From contig OX442314.1 in the NCBI GenBank assembly GCA_949358305.1, positions 26,955,118 to 27,019,117 of the forward strand: a stretch of DNA of 64,000 nucleotides, given 5' to 3'. Position numbers and translations under genes: made by a program. Within the stretch, counting starts at the first letter, position 1, and each line of letters opens with the position of its first letter. Below the pieces are notes generated by a model. That model worked only from the letters and a program-made list of their open reading frames with translations. It did no database searches and was not told the DNA's origin. Positions 10,926-21,800 of the stretch are shown here, one piece after another. This DNA is from Strigamia acuminata (Eukaryota; Arthropoda; Chilopoda; Geophilomorpha; Linotaeniidae).

Positions 10926-13139
10926 ACATGCTTCAACTGTGGCTGTCGAGGACATATGGCAAGAGAATGCTACAGTGAGGCAAAATGTTTCAACTGCCAG
11001 GAATTTGGACATTTATCGAAAGATTGTTCGAAACCCAAACGAGAGTTTAAAAGTGGCGACTCAAGAGGACGTGGGCGAGGCAGAGGCGGTCAGCGAGGTT
11101 GCGGCAGAGGAAAGAGCGAAATATCAATGATGGCACTTGAAGAAAAAGCAGAATTCACGCTAATGACGTACGAGATGGATGAAAACACGAATGATGAAGA
11201 GACGAATGAAGAACCAGATGGAGAGAGCGATTGGGTATTAGACTCCGGATCGACAAGCCACATGACGGCGCTGAATGCGAAACATTTCGACACATTTGAT
11301 AAAGATGAGAAAAATATCGGAATGGCGAAGAAGGGAAAAAGCATGAAGTCAATTGGAATGGGCGAGATTGTGCTCGAACACGACAGAAAAAATTCCAGAT
11401 TGAAGAAAGTATTGTGTGTGCCGCAAATTGGAAGCAATTTGTTGTCAGTATCGAAAATTGTCGATAATGGACTAAAAGTCACATTCTCCAAAATGAGCGC
11501 AACAATTAATGATGAAAATGGAGAACAAGTTATGACGGTACCAAGAAAAGGAGACATGTTTGTGTTGCACGCGAATATTAAACAATGCGAGAAGTCGTAC
11601 CAAGCGGAGGAAAATGGCAATAATTGGCACGTGAGATTGGGACACCTGAATTACAACACCCTGCGAGAAATGAAAAATGAAGAACTTGCATATGGCATAG
11701 AAATTAGCAGCAAAGGTGGCACCGTGTGTGAACCATGCATCGCAGGAAAAATGAAAAAGACGTCGCACAAGTCGGTAACAGACCGCCAATCGTCCAGCAT
11801 CATGGAGTTGTGGCACATCGATCTAATTGGACCAATTGGACCCGAATCTCGAGGAGGTGCAAACTATGTAATGACTGTAGTGGACGACTGGAGTAGGATG
11901 TTGATGGTAAAAACATTAAATGCAAAAAGCGACGCAAAAGAGAAGTTGACAGAACTAATCACCTGCATGGAGAGACAGACTGACAAGAAGCTAAAGAAAT
12001 TGAGGAGCGACAATGGCGGCGAGTTCTTGTCCAAAAGCATGAAAGAATGGACGACAAAAAGGGGCATTGAACATCAGCTGACCACAGCATTTAACCCGGC
12101 TAGCAACGGCGTCGCAGAACGCGCGAACCGGACAATACTTGAGATGTTGAGAGCAATATTAAAAGATTGCAAACTGCCAAAGACGTTTTGGGCGGAGTGT
12201 GCATCGACAGTGGCACACATCCGCAACCGATGCAAATCGTCAATTCATGGACGCACACCATTTGAGATATGGTTTGGCAGAAAACCAAATTTAAAATTTT
12301 TGAGAAGATTTGGATGTATAGCATATGTGCTAATCAAGGATCATAAACGAAAGAAACTAGATCCCAAGGCAGAAAAAGCAATATTCATTGGCTACTCGAA
12401 TACAAGGAAGGCCTACCGAATTTATCATCCGGAAAGTGATTCGATTAGTGAAGAAATCGATGTGAAATTTGACGAGAGTAAAACTGGTGCAGACTTGCTG
12501 AATGGAAAAATCCAAGACGATGAAGAGATTGAAACAGTCAAAATCGATCTGAACTGCGAAGAAAATGAAGACGAGTCAGACGATGCCGAGGAAGAAAAAC
12601 AAAATGAAATAAATGAAGAAGAAGAGGAAACAAATGAAACAGAGATCAACGCGGAAGAAAATGACGACCAAGATGAACGTGCCGAACCACCACAGAGAGG
12701 GCGACCGGCAGGGGTGACCAGAGAAATGAAATTGGTCGCAGACACGATGCAAAGAGAGAAACGAGAACGACAGTTAGTCGCCCAAGGAGCACGAAGATCA
12801 GAGAGAATTAAGACGAAGCAAATGGCATTACTAGTAGAAGAAATTCTAACGCCGAAAAATTATAATGAAGCGACAAATTCCAACAACGCGACGGAATGGA
12901 AAGCCGCGATGGATGACGAAATGAGTTCGATGAAACAACACGGAGTGTGGAAAATTGGAAAATTGCCAAAAGGAAAGAAGGCGGTGAAATCCAAGTGGGT
13001 TTATAAAGTGAAGTTAAATTCCGAGGAGGAACCGGAAAGATTCCGAGCGAGACTAGTAGCCACTGGATACTCGCAGAAATTTGGGGACGACTACGAGCTG
13101 ATCTTCGCCGGGCGAAGTTCGCCCCGGTTATCCGAATAG
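10926..13139 (+). pseudogene. Copia 1 zinc knuckles, protease, integrase and start of RT
   Basis: Open frame beginning with two CX2CX4HX4C knuckles (CFNCGCRGHMAREC and CFNCQEFGHLSKDC, about 10926-11028). Next comes an arginine/glycine-rich stretch, an aspartic protease (LDSGSTSHM, about 11239), a GAG pre-integrase HxxxxH..CxxC zone (near 11630-11750), and an integrase core with D (HIDLIGP), D (SDNGGEF) and E (RANRTILEM). An acidic linker and the first part of the reverse transcriptase follow. The frame is lost near 13105, around a short 'ttcgccgggcgaagttcgcc' duplication, and stops at 13139. Confidence 0.8.
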
Positions 13140-13150
13140 AGACTCTGAGA

Positions 13151-13615
13151 ATGCTGATTAATGTAGCAGCGAAAATCAACAGACCATTAAAGCAACACGA
13201 TGTCAAAGCCGCTTATCTTCACGGCAAGCTGAAAGAAGTAATATTTATGATGCAGCCAGAAGGATACGTTGAAGGAGGAAAGGAACATGTATGCCAATTA
13301 ATCAAAAGCATTTATGGATTAAAACAGGCAGGGAGATGTTGGTTTGAAATGTTAGACAAAACCTTGAAGAAAATTGGATTTAAACCATCTCCAGAGGACC
13401 CATGCCTTTACGTGATTTTTATTGACGGCAACTTTATGTTTCTAGGCGTATACGTGGACGATGACCTGTCCTTGGCATCCACAGACGAATTTGAGACGGA
13501 ATTAATGTCGAAAATGAAGGAAGAAATTGAGTTCGTGAGCATAGGCAGACTGGAATACATCTTGGGAATCCAAGTCGAGTATAAAAATGGAAGAATCAAC
13601 ATCCACCAAGGCTAG
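13151..13615 (+). pseudogene. Copia 1 reverse transcriptase, second part
   Basis: Continuation of the RT in another frame: KAAYLHGKLKE, IYGLKQAGRCWFE, the catalytic YVDDDL box and LGIQVEYKNG. Translation stops at 13613-13615 after NIHQG, before the RNase H domain expected in a full copia pol. Confidence 0.75.
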
Positions 13616-14199
13616 ATGGAGGTACACCACACTAATGCTGTTCACACCCACGACTTGCGACCTGCAAGGGGTATCCCTGAAGTTGTTAAGACGAAGTGCG
13701 GACACCCATCGAAAGCTAAGAGCATTGTGTTCACAATGACAAGAAAACTAAATAACAATACAAAGTGTTGGGGTACATTGGATAATAATTGGCGATAGAT
13801 TTGTTGGGGGGAATAAATTTATTAGGGGAAACTAAAGTTAGGGGAGTGTCATAATTTAATTGGGGGGGTTTTGAGTGGGGGAAATTAAAATTATTTTAGG
13901 GGGGTAATTTGTCGCCTTTCCTAACAATAGGTAATCGATTACAATGTCTGTACATCTAATGCAATTATGGAGTTCCGATCTGCTTTTAAGTGTCACTGCA
14001 CAAGTGAAATGGCTCTGCCAATGGGAGAAAGGCCCAACTTATAGTGAGCTAGAGTATACCGGTATGTACATACAATATTAAACATCTCATCTATCTTCGA
14101 TGTTAAATTGTTCGTTATGTTACTTGGGAGGAGTTTGTTTTTCCGTAATTTGCCTGGAACACTTTAAAGAAAAGTAAAGTAAACACCCTGTATTCTCAC
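13616..14199. other. Gene-free, G-rich interval
   Basis: No exon is recognised. From 13806 to 13915 there are repeated G5-G7 runs separated by AT-rich tracts. A similar pattern occurs in reverse orientation at 28965-29035, next to the second copia element. Confidence 0.4.
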
Positions 14200-14276
14200 C
14201 ATCACAGCTGGTATCTTGCAGCTTCCATTTTTCTGAAACTGCCACATCATAGAGAATCCCTCAGCCATGGACAAAT
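14200..14276 (-). CDS. Unit A, subunit 1 ectodomain exon
   Basis: 77-nt exon after the acceptor 'tttttag', encoding LSMAEGFSMMWQFQKNGSCK and ending with donor GTGAGA. Unit B has the same-length exon at 43122-43198 (LSMIEGFSFTWSFRKNGSC). It resembles the early ectodomain of DEG/ENaC subunits. Its phase does not join exon 1 directly, which implies an unseen small exon of 3n+1 nt. The open frame extends upstream to 14403, so the true start of the exon is uncertain. Confidence 0.5.
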
Positions 14277-14404
14277 CTAAAAATTTCAATGATATAACTT
14301 GAAACTTATTTACTGTATCCAGATCAGATAAAAATCCTTTCCTCACTAATGTTGTTGCAGTTATTGGGGATATTTTATGGTAGATTGGCAGGAAATTGCA
14401 CATT

Positions 14405-16717
14405 CTATTGTTAATGATAATGAAGCATCGTTACAACATTTGTCATTAAGGTGTAATTTCTGAACCAACAATGCTAGACTAAAAATGTTAATCTACAATA
14501 TTGTCTAGCGTTGTTGATTAAGAATTTAGAACTGGGAAGACAATGTCGCAACGATGCTACAAAAACAACAAATGTCTCATTGGATTTGTCATGTCCAATT
14601 TCCTACCAATTTTACAGTTTTACCTTGGGCATAATGGCTATGTGCGAGCATGACAAGGAAAGGACTTTTTTCTGCTTTGTAGAGCAGTTTTTATTACTTG
14701 TTTTGAAAATTAAAGCAACGCCCATCATTGTATTTTTTTCACTGATCTCTATATTTGAATTAGTTGTTACAATTTTGCTATTATTTTTAGTCATTTTAAA
14801 AATAGATTTCTTGTACTAATAAAAAGAAATAACTTAGTTAAATATAATAAAGGAATAAAACAAATCAGAAAAGGAAGTGAAGTGCTGAACTTGAGTTTTA
14901 CATATTGGTTTAAAGCGCATTTACAAACGGATCGTGGTAATTAGATCGAATAAAACAAGAGTGAAATCGGATTTTGCTCTTGTTCAAACATGTTTGTGCA
15001 ACAAAAACGAATGCATTGCGCGCTTATTCAATGCAGCTAGCAGTTGAGAGTTTGAATAAGCGCGAAATAAGTATATTGAATTATGCTTTTGTTCAAACAG
15101 TGTAGAACCACATTTGCAATCGCTAAAATTGCTCCCAAATTTTCGACGTTGTTAAATTGTGACGAATTAAAAATATTTACTTCAAACATACACAGGACCT
15201 AGCTCTCTTTTAGGAGAGAACAGGAACTGGATAGCCAAAACACATTCAGGATAAAGTCATTGTCTTAATCTAAACGATGTGCAGGTGTGAGGGGTGGCTT
15301 AATCTTGGTTTAATCCTTTGGCCAAGTTTGTTGGAAATTAGTTATTCTTGGTTATTACATATAAATATTAATTTATGTTATATTTTAAACAGTAATTCTT
15401 TTACTTACAAATGCATAAAACATTTGTATTTATGTATTTAATCAACTATATTAAATTTGCCATCTAGGGACAAAATTATTCATTTACATGAATATAGTTC
15501 ATGACTGTCACACAGTTACCATACAAAATCAGACAGGACAAGAGCGCATGACTTCCTGTTGGAGGGCAATATGTCTTGTGTCGTCTGTATGTCTATGAGG
15601 GATGCAGGATTTTTATTAGTCATGACCGTATCAAAAATATTTCTAAGACTATCAGAGGGTTCTTCTTCAGCTCTCCTTTTCACTGCTGCAGCAACCTTAC
15701 ACTTAGCAAGTGCAGCAGCTAAGTCTGCCATTAGTGTTTGGGAATTACCTGTATATAAGCTACATGCTTTATCAACACATACTTGTACAAGTAGTATGTA
15801 CATTTTTCTCTGTTGATGAGCATCTTGGCTGCGGATTGCTTCACTTTAGTGACGCCGTTTTAGCGACGCCGTTTTTAAGGTGCTTAGGTTCAGTTAGTTT
15901 AGGTTAGTTTAGGTGTAGTTAGTTTAGGTTAAGTCAAGGTCATGATGCTGCATTTCCGATTAATCGGAGATGCAGCATGTGCGTGGACGCTGGCCCACAA
16001 GCCTACAGTAGGGGGTGAAGGAGAGATTGAGTGGTGACCATATTTTTTTTCAGGTTTTTAGGCTCTTAGAGTATCAAAATCCTAGCTATGGCTCTGCTAA
16101 GAGCCCATCATGCAACTTGCACACAGACCCATTGGTGTATTACTACGCCGCTGACCACGAGTACTGTATTTATGCTGTAACAGCAGTGTGCACCTATACT
16201 CTGGTTCGACTCAAGAGTATGCCCTTCTAAGAGCCGCATCACTGGTGTAGTGATCCATAAATGTAGACCCAAACACCATAACAAACAATAGTTTTTCATT
16301 CACATGTCCATAGAACTTTATTTCTTACAAGGAAGTAACATTTATGTATAAAAATAATCAAAATTATATCAACTTAAATGGTAATAACAATCACAAATGA
16401 TAATAAAAATAAAAACTACTTCCCCTAGTGGTAGTAATACAACCTTGAGTTAGGAGTAATGCGGCTCTTAGAAGGCATACTCTTGAGTCGAACCAGAGTA
16501 TATCTATGCTGTAACAACAGTGTGCACCTACAGTATCTATGCTTTAACAACAGTGTGCACGTATCCATGACATGTAATTGCATCCCTAAGTTCCCAATTC
16601 ACTTTAAGCGACGATTTAACAGAACCAAGTAATCGCATAAAATGAGGGATACCTTTATTTGAATTTTGAAATAACAGATTTTCTTACTTAATTGATAAAC
16701 AAATAAAACATTCTTAC
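14405..16717. other. Intron region of unit A without recognised exon
   Basis: 14640-14790 resembles 43390-43510 in unit B (shared 'gctttaat.ttcaaaacaagtaat' on the minus strand), so the segment belongs to the duplicated unit. A 95-codon minus-strand ORF at 15516-15803 has no recognisable domain. TTAGG-like words occur at about 15875-15935, and an inverted repeat at 16198-16239/16459-16500. Confidence 0.4.
16198..16500. repeat. Inverted repeat pair, 42-bp arms
   Basis: 'actctggttcgactcaagag' and the next 22 bases (16198-16239) are repeated in reverse complement at 16459-16500 with a single-base difference in length. Direct copies of 'cagtgtgcacct' lie next to each arm. This could be a small MITE. 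The 'ggttcgactc' word resembles a tRNA box B, but no tRNA fold is evident. Confidence 0.5.
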
Positions 16718-17200
16718 TTGATGTGCTTCTACAAGCTCCAAATTGTTTAGCATACTTGAATCTAGCCACAACTGAGTGTAATTAAAAGTCTTGGTAGCAC
16801 TCTTTATAATCCCTTTCACTGCATTCCCACAATCTATACGATCCTCTATGCCATTTTTTATTGGTCGCCAATATGGAGCCAAAGTTGCTGTATCTAATCC
16901 TGCCAACATGTAGCCAGGTATTTTTAGTTCTTTCGTTTCTTTATACTCAATCTCAACTTTAATTGGTTTAGACAAGTAGTGTTGCACTTTTTGATATGTC
17001 TGATAACAACAAATGGTGAGACAAAACGTTACCGCAACCAACCATACAATGCGAACTGCAACGGATTTCTGCTTGTCCAGTAACTTATTCAATATCGGCA
17101 ATGATGTCTTCTCGATTGAACTTGCAATTTCTTGTTTGCAAAGATGCCGAATGCGATGTTTTTTCAACTTCAGCATTCTTAAATTTTCGATACGTCTCAT
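16718..17200 (-). CDS. Unit A exon 1: DEG/ENaC N-terminus and TM1
   Basis: ATG at 17200 begins MRRIENLRMLKLKKHRIRHL. A basic cytoplasmic tail is followed by TM1 (IVWLVAVTFCLTICCYQTYQ) and PIKVEIEYKETKELKIPGYM. The exon ends at CAA before GTAAGAATG (donor 16716-16717). Its 161 codons match unit C in length. Unit B is five codons shorter, in the loop after LAPYWR. No in-frame lesion is present in this exon. Confidence 0.8.
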
Positions 17201-17437
17201 AATCTTGGTGCTTTTGTGAGTATAGGGTTTTTTTCAGTTTTTTAATTTGTTTTCTGGTGTAAATATGGGGGTGCCGTTCCAACGGCGAATCGTCCAAGGG
17301 CGAATCTGGCCATTCGGACGAATGGCGAATTTCGACTTTATTCTGTCCAAAACAGTCCCAACGGCAAATTTCTCCCAATTCAGCATTGGGACTGCTTTTG
17401 GACCTTTCTAATGGCGAATTGGTAAACGATTTGCCAT

Positions 17438-18062
17438 TGGAAACGCAAAAACGTGACCAATGGCGAATATGTGTGTGCTGAATTTCGCCATTGGAAACGC
17501 AAAAACGTGACCAATGGCGAATATGTGTGTGCTGAATTTCGCCATTGGAAACGCAAAAACGTGACCAATGGCGAATATGTGTGTGCTGAATTTCGCTATT
17601 GGAAAGGGTTTTGCGTTTCCAATAGCGAATATGTGTGTGCTGAATTTCGCCATTGGAAACGCAAAAACGTGACCAATGGCGAATATGTGTGTGCTGAATT
17701 TCGCCATTGGAAACGCAAAAACGTGACCAATGGCGAATATGTGTGTGCTGAATTTCGCCATTGGAAACGCAAAAACGTGACCAATGGCGAATATGTGTGT
17801 GCTGAATTTCGCTATTGGAAAGGGTTTTGCGTTTCCAATAGCGAATATGTGTGTGCTGAATTTCGCCATTGGAAACGCAAAAACGTGACCAATGGCGAAT
17901 ATGTGTGTGCTGAATTTCGCCATTGGAAACGCAAAATCGTGACCAATGGCGAATATGTGTGTGCTGAATTTCGCCATTGGAAACGCAAAAACGTGACCAA
18001 TGGCGAATATGTGTGTGCTGAATTTCGCTATTGGAAAGGGTTTTGCGTTTCCAATGGCGAAT
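17438..18062 (+). repeat. Left-arm 54-bp satellite array with 216-bp higher-order period
   Basis: About 11 units of a 54-bp sequence. Each unit contains CCAATGGCGAA and, facing it, TTCGCCATTGG, with 'tatgtgtgtgctgaa' between. A variant junction (gctattggaaagggttttgc) occurs at about 17595, 17811 and 18027, exactly 216 bp (four units) apart. Because 54 is divisible by 3, several frames stay open for hundreds of bases without being genes. Confidence 0.9.
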
Positions 18063-18840
18063 TGAAATTGAACGAGCCGAGTGTGTATTTAAAGTGCTTG
18101 TGAGTCACGAGCGAACGATTTGGTTTGTTTAAACTGGTCGACTGATTTATTTAGAAAGTTCTGCTGTTTAAATAAGACGAATTAAACAGAACGTTGAGTG
18201 GACGTGATTCCCTAAAGCAAACGAACTGTGGACGTGATGCCAGGCGAGAGGTGACCGGATGTCACAGTGCTAAAGCCAATATTGGCCTAATATTGGTAGG
18301 CTACAAGAACGTATTGCTAGCTGATCCGCAACAGTACCAATCGATTTTTACACATGCCGCATTTGCGCGATCGAATACAGCTAAACACCCGCCGTATTTG
18401 GGCGATCGAATACAGCCAAACACCCGCCGCATTTGCGCGATCGAATACAGCTAAACACCCGCCGTATTTGGGCGATCGAATACAGCCAAACACCCGCCGC
18501 ATTTGCGCGATCGAATACAGCTAAACACCCGCCGTATTTGGGCGATCGAATACAGCCAAACACCGGCCGTATTTGGGCGATCGAATGCGGCGGATGTTTG
18601 GCTGCATTCGATCGCGCAAATGCGGGCAGTGTTTGGTCGGTTCTCAGGTCTTAAAAAAATAAATAATAATTGAAATTGAACGAGCCGAGTGTGTATTTAA
18701 AGTATTTAAAGCAAACGAACTATGGACGTGATGCCAGACGGATGTCACAGCGCTAAAGCCAATATTGGCTATAATTGGTAGGTTACAAAAACGTATTGCT
18801 AGCTGACTCCGACTGGTCCGCAACACACGCAACACACGCT
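18063..18840. repeat. 35-bp repeat array flanked by a ~200-bp direct repeat
   Basis: From about 18369 to 18590 a 35-bp unit (gatcgaatacagctaaacac...) alternates between two versions, giving a 70-bp dimer period. At 18585-18640 the unit is found inverted. Sequence at about 18063-18310 ('gaacgagccgagtgtgtatt', then 'gcaaacgaact', 'gccaatattggc') returns at about 18672-18800. All of this lies inside the foldback element. Confidence 0.75.
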
Positions 18841-21800
18841 GCTGGTTTTAATTCAAAGTTATCTTTATTTGTAATTCTAACTGGTTATGTAGTGCAATCG
18901 TCAGCTCCTATTGGCTGTTTAAAATAAAACGTTATTGAGACGTTCTCGTCTCCTTCCCATTCTCGTGTTCGTCTCGTCTCGTGTTCCTCAGGAACCCGAA
19001 AATTCTACAATTCATTAGTTCGAGACCAGCAGGACATGAACAGTGTTACACAACAATTTAGAACCCAAACGGACTCAGCATCGAACGGAATCACATGTGC
19101 GAGGTCAAGTTAAACTTTCCATTCGATATCGATGCGAGTAACCTTGTATGTATATAAATATAACGCCTCACGCAGCACGTAAAACGTATTTACACGACAT
19201 TTTTACTGAAATAAAAGTTTGAAATTAAACAAAAAGCAATTTGAGGCACAAAACTGTGCATTTAAGTACAAAAATTCATACTTTTGGCTTAAATTTTGAA
19301 ACTTGTATAAACAATGCCGTGTGGGTCCAAAAAACGCTTAAATAAATGAAAAATGAATTTTAAAATGAATTTTTGTTACAGGCATCGAGTAACAGCACCG
19401 GACATTACGTTTACTTCACCAAACATAAAACGAAGATAGTACGACGGACAACGCACCCGAAATTTATGGAAGATACATATTTTTAATATTGTGTAAATTA
19501 TTATGTCTATACATTAATGCTTCTTTTTGGAAAGGAGATCGAAAAAACCGTTAATAAAACTTCTGTTATTCTATATTATGGAATGGATTTTTTTGTGTTA
19601 ATAAAATAAATTTTAGAAATTTTTCTAATATTTGAATTAATAATCATTTGGATTGAAATGAGCACGGTGCTTTTGTAGAAGCGCGCAAAGCATTGCGGAG
19701 TACCTGCTCTGCACGCAGGAGCAGCAAGCGGTACAGCCAATCTAGCTGCCTGATTTAACATTGTTGTCCCAAGAGCAGCAATCGGAAATGTAGAAAGCGG
19801 CGCCTAATCGCTTCAAACAACACGTTTTTGAAAAGTTTAATTCTTTTCATCACATATTGTCTATGTTATTATTCATTAAGCAGAGCCGGCTTGTGGGTCT
19901 TGCAAAAAATGTTTTTATTTTGGCAAAGTATTTTTTATCCCAAAAAGTTCATTTGTAAAGTAGATTGTCTCTAAAAAGAGTCTATTGCAGCACATGATAA
20001 TGCATTTATTTGCCTAAAAATGTCTAAAAATGCATTTATTTTCGCCAGGTCGCTTACTACGACAAGACTGAAACGTTGCAAATGAGATTGCACAAATTTT
20101 GACAATTTTGCATTAAAATGACCCAAAAAAAATGCATTTTTACACGCAGATTGCAATTTGTCTGTCGAAAGAAACGTTTTCTAGTGGTTTCTGCAGATGA
20201 TGATGTTAATCTGAGCCAGCCATTTGATCTCTCTCGTTTACAATGCTACATGAAATACGGATTGCCGAAACGGGACTCAATTTTAAGATACAATCGGACT
20301 CTCCAACCCAGCTGGGTTTTGGAACACTAAAAAAACAAAAGCCGCATTGAACTTTACAAGTGTAGGGCCATCCACGTATTTGAAATGTTTCGCAACACCA
20401 AAATATAGTAGGCACTTGATTCAAAATTTGATCGTGAAGATGGTGATGAGGAAACTGAAGTGTTTCATTATTGAACATTGCAATTATTGCACTAGAATGC
20501 AGAGAATTCTCCGCATTCATCGAGGTTTGATAACCGATCGAATGATTTGATTTTTTGACGTTTTTGATGGATTTAAATGTGAAAAAAAGTTATTTTTGGT
20601 TGGAAAATATCGATTTGAGCTCGAATTTTGATGAATTTGTTATGAAAATGTGAATTTTTGATGGTTTTTAACACTTTTAACCGATTTACATTCTGATTAA
20701 TGTGGATACGTTTAGGAATTGTTCCATTTATGGTTTGTTTTGGCCAATCATGCGCTGTTTAGTTTCGTACTGACAATTTTGCATTAAAATAGCACGAAAA
20801 AATGCATTTTTACACGCAGATTTCAATTTGTAAGTTTGCTTACTGTTAAAACTATTTATAGGAAAAGGCAAACTGTGTAAGATTTGTATTACTTTTCATT
20901 TTAATTTTTTTTTCTCAAATATACTTGTAGAAAGTACGATTGGGAGGACAGCAGTGCCTGCATATGGACATGATCAAGATCTATTTTGAAAACGAATAAT
21001 TATACAAAAAATATTTAATATTTTTGAAAAATTGTACTTCCTTATTTTAAATTTGATGTATTTTTCTTTCAATTGAATAAAAACATATATTTTAATTTTT
21101 TCATCGATTTTTTCATTCCAACATGATTGACGGCCGGAAAATGAAGGCAAAATTGTCTATTTTAATAAAAATAAAAACATGATCAAATGTTGAAGAAAGA
21201 ACTAGCTGCTAAGCTGATTGAAAAAAAAAGAATTTGAAACAAACGTCGAAGAAGTAGACACGATAAGAGCATCGTCCGATTTCGTGGGAAATGAGACGCG
21301 GCATCGAAAAGTGATATCCTCGTAAGTTGCGAGGCAGGAAAGCCACGCGTAATGAACCTCGATTCAAGAAACGACCTTAAAGCCGAGACAGCAAATTACG
21401 TGAATTAATTATAACCGTTGACTAAATGCAATTAAAAGTTTTATTCAACATATTGGAACGTATTGGAACACGTATTGCAACCAGTATTAGACACTCTGGA
21501 TAACTTTTTTAATGTTTTTGAGATGGCGGAAATGTAAAACCAAGATGAAACGATCATCGCTGTTCAAATATTCGTTCTAATGAACACGAACCAGATGTCG
21601 GAGACGGACATGCATTTGGTCATCATTGACACAATTAGAGAGTCTCGTTTTAAAGGTGAAACGCAATAAATTGGCGGAATTTGTCATACTTATACTGAAT
21701 TGGGAAATAAGACACGTGGACGACGAGAAAACAACACGACTTGGGACCATAGCTTTTGGATGAGAACAAAAAACCATTCGACTATTTTCCGACAGTTTCG

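Larger units (their letters stand above)
9727..13615 (+). mobile_element. Ty1/copia retrotransposon 1, decayed and 3'-truncated
   Basis: 5' LTR, primer-binding site, gag, two zinc knuckles, protease, integrase and about half of the reverse transcriptase are visible in order. Frameshifts lie in gag (about 10660), between gag and pol, and in RT (about 13105). The copy ends at a stop at 13613-13615 with RNase H and the 3' LTR missing. It lies in the intron of channel unit A where a homologous channel exon would be expected. Confidence 0.85.
4605..17200 (-). pseudogene. DEG/ENaC channel unit A, fused two-subunit gene, probably inactive
   Basis: Second unit of the array, recognised exon by exon against unit B. 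Subunit 1: 16718-17200 (N tail, TM1), 14200-14276, 9555-9658 (cysteine-rich ectodomain exon), then the shared exon 8118-8955. Subunit 2: rest of that exon, 7699-7783, 7550-7635, 5503-5604, 5040-5149 and 4605-4979 (pre-TM2 and TM2). Splice phases agree with unit B wherever both are seen. Two lesions suggest decay. The counterpart of unit B's 62-codon exon 42050-42235 is not found, and a copia element occupies that intron. The last exon is 375 nt against 376 nt in B, because one base is missing near 4720, just before TM2. A small exon between exon 1 and 14276, and one between 7550 and 5604, remain unidentified in both units. Confidence 0.7.

Noticed and set aside
11090-13206. Antisense ORFs of 65-176 codons across copia 1
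   Set aside because: Shadows of the AG-rich pol coding strand. Serine/phenylalanine-rich with no family features.
15870-15940. Interstitial arthropod telomere repeat (TTAGG)n
   Set aside because: Only scattered ttagg words within an 'agtttaggtt' pattern, never two perfect TTAGG units in tandem. Degenerate simple sequence is more likely.
16198-16239. tRNA gene suggested by 'ggttcgactc' box B
   Set aside because: No box A upstream and no acceptor stem. The word is part of an inverted repeat.
17438-18062. CRISPR-like array
   Set aside because: Units are contiguous 54-mers without unique spacers, in a eukaryotic transposon arm.
17408-18103. Long overlapping ORFs of about 190-220 codons in several frames, both strands, of the left satellite array (and 23928-24823 in the right array)
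   Set aside because: The repeat unit is 54 bp (18 codons), so any frame without a stop in one unit stays open across the array. The peptides are simple 18-residue repeats without family features.
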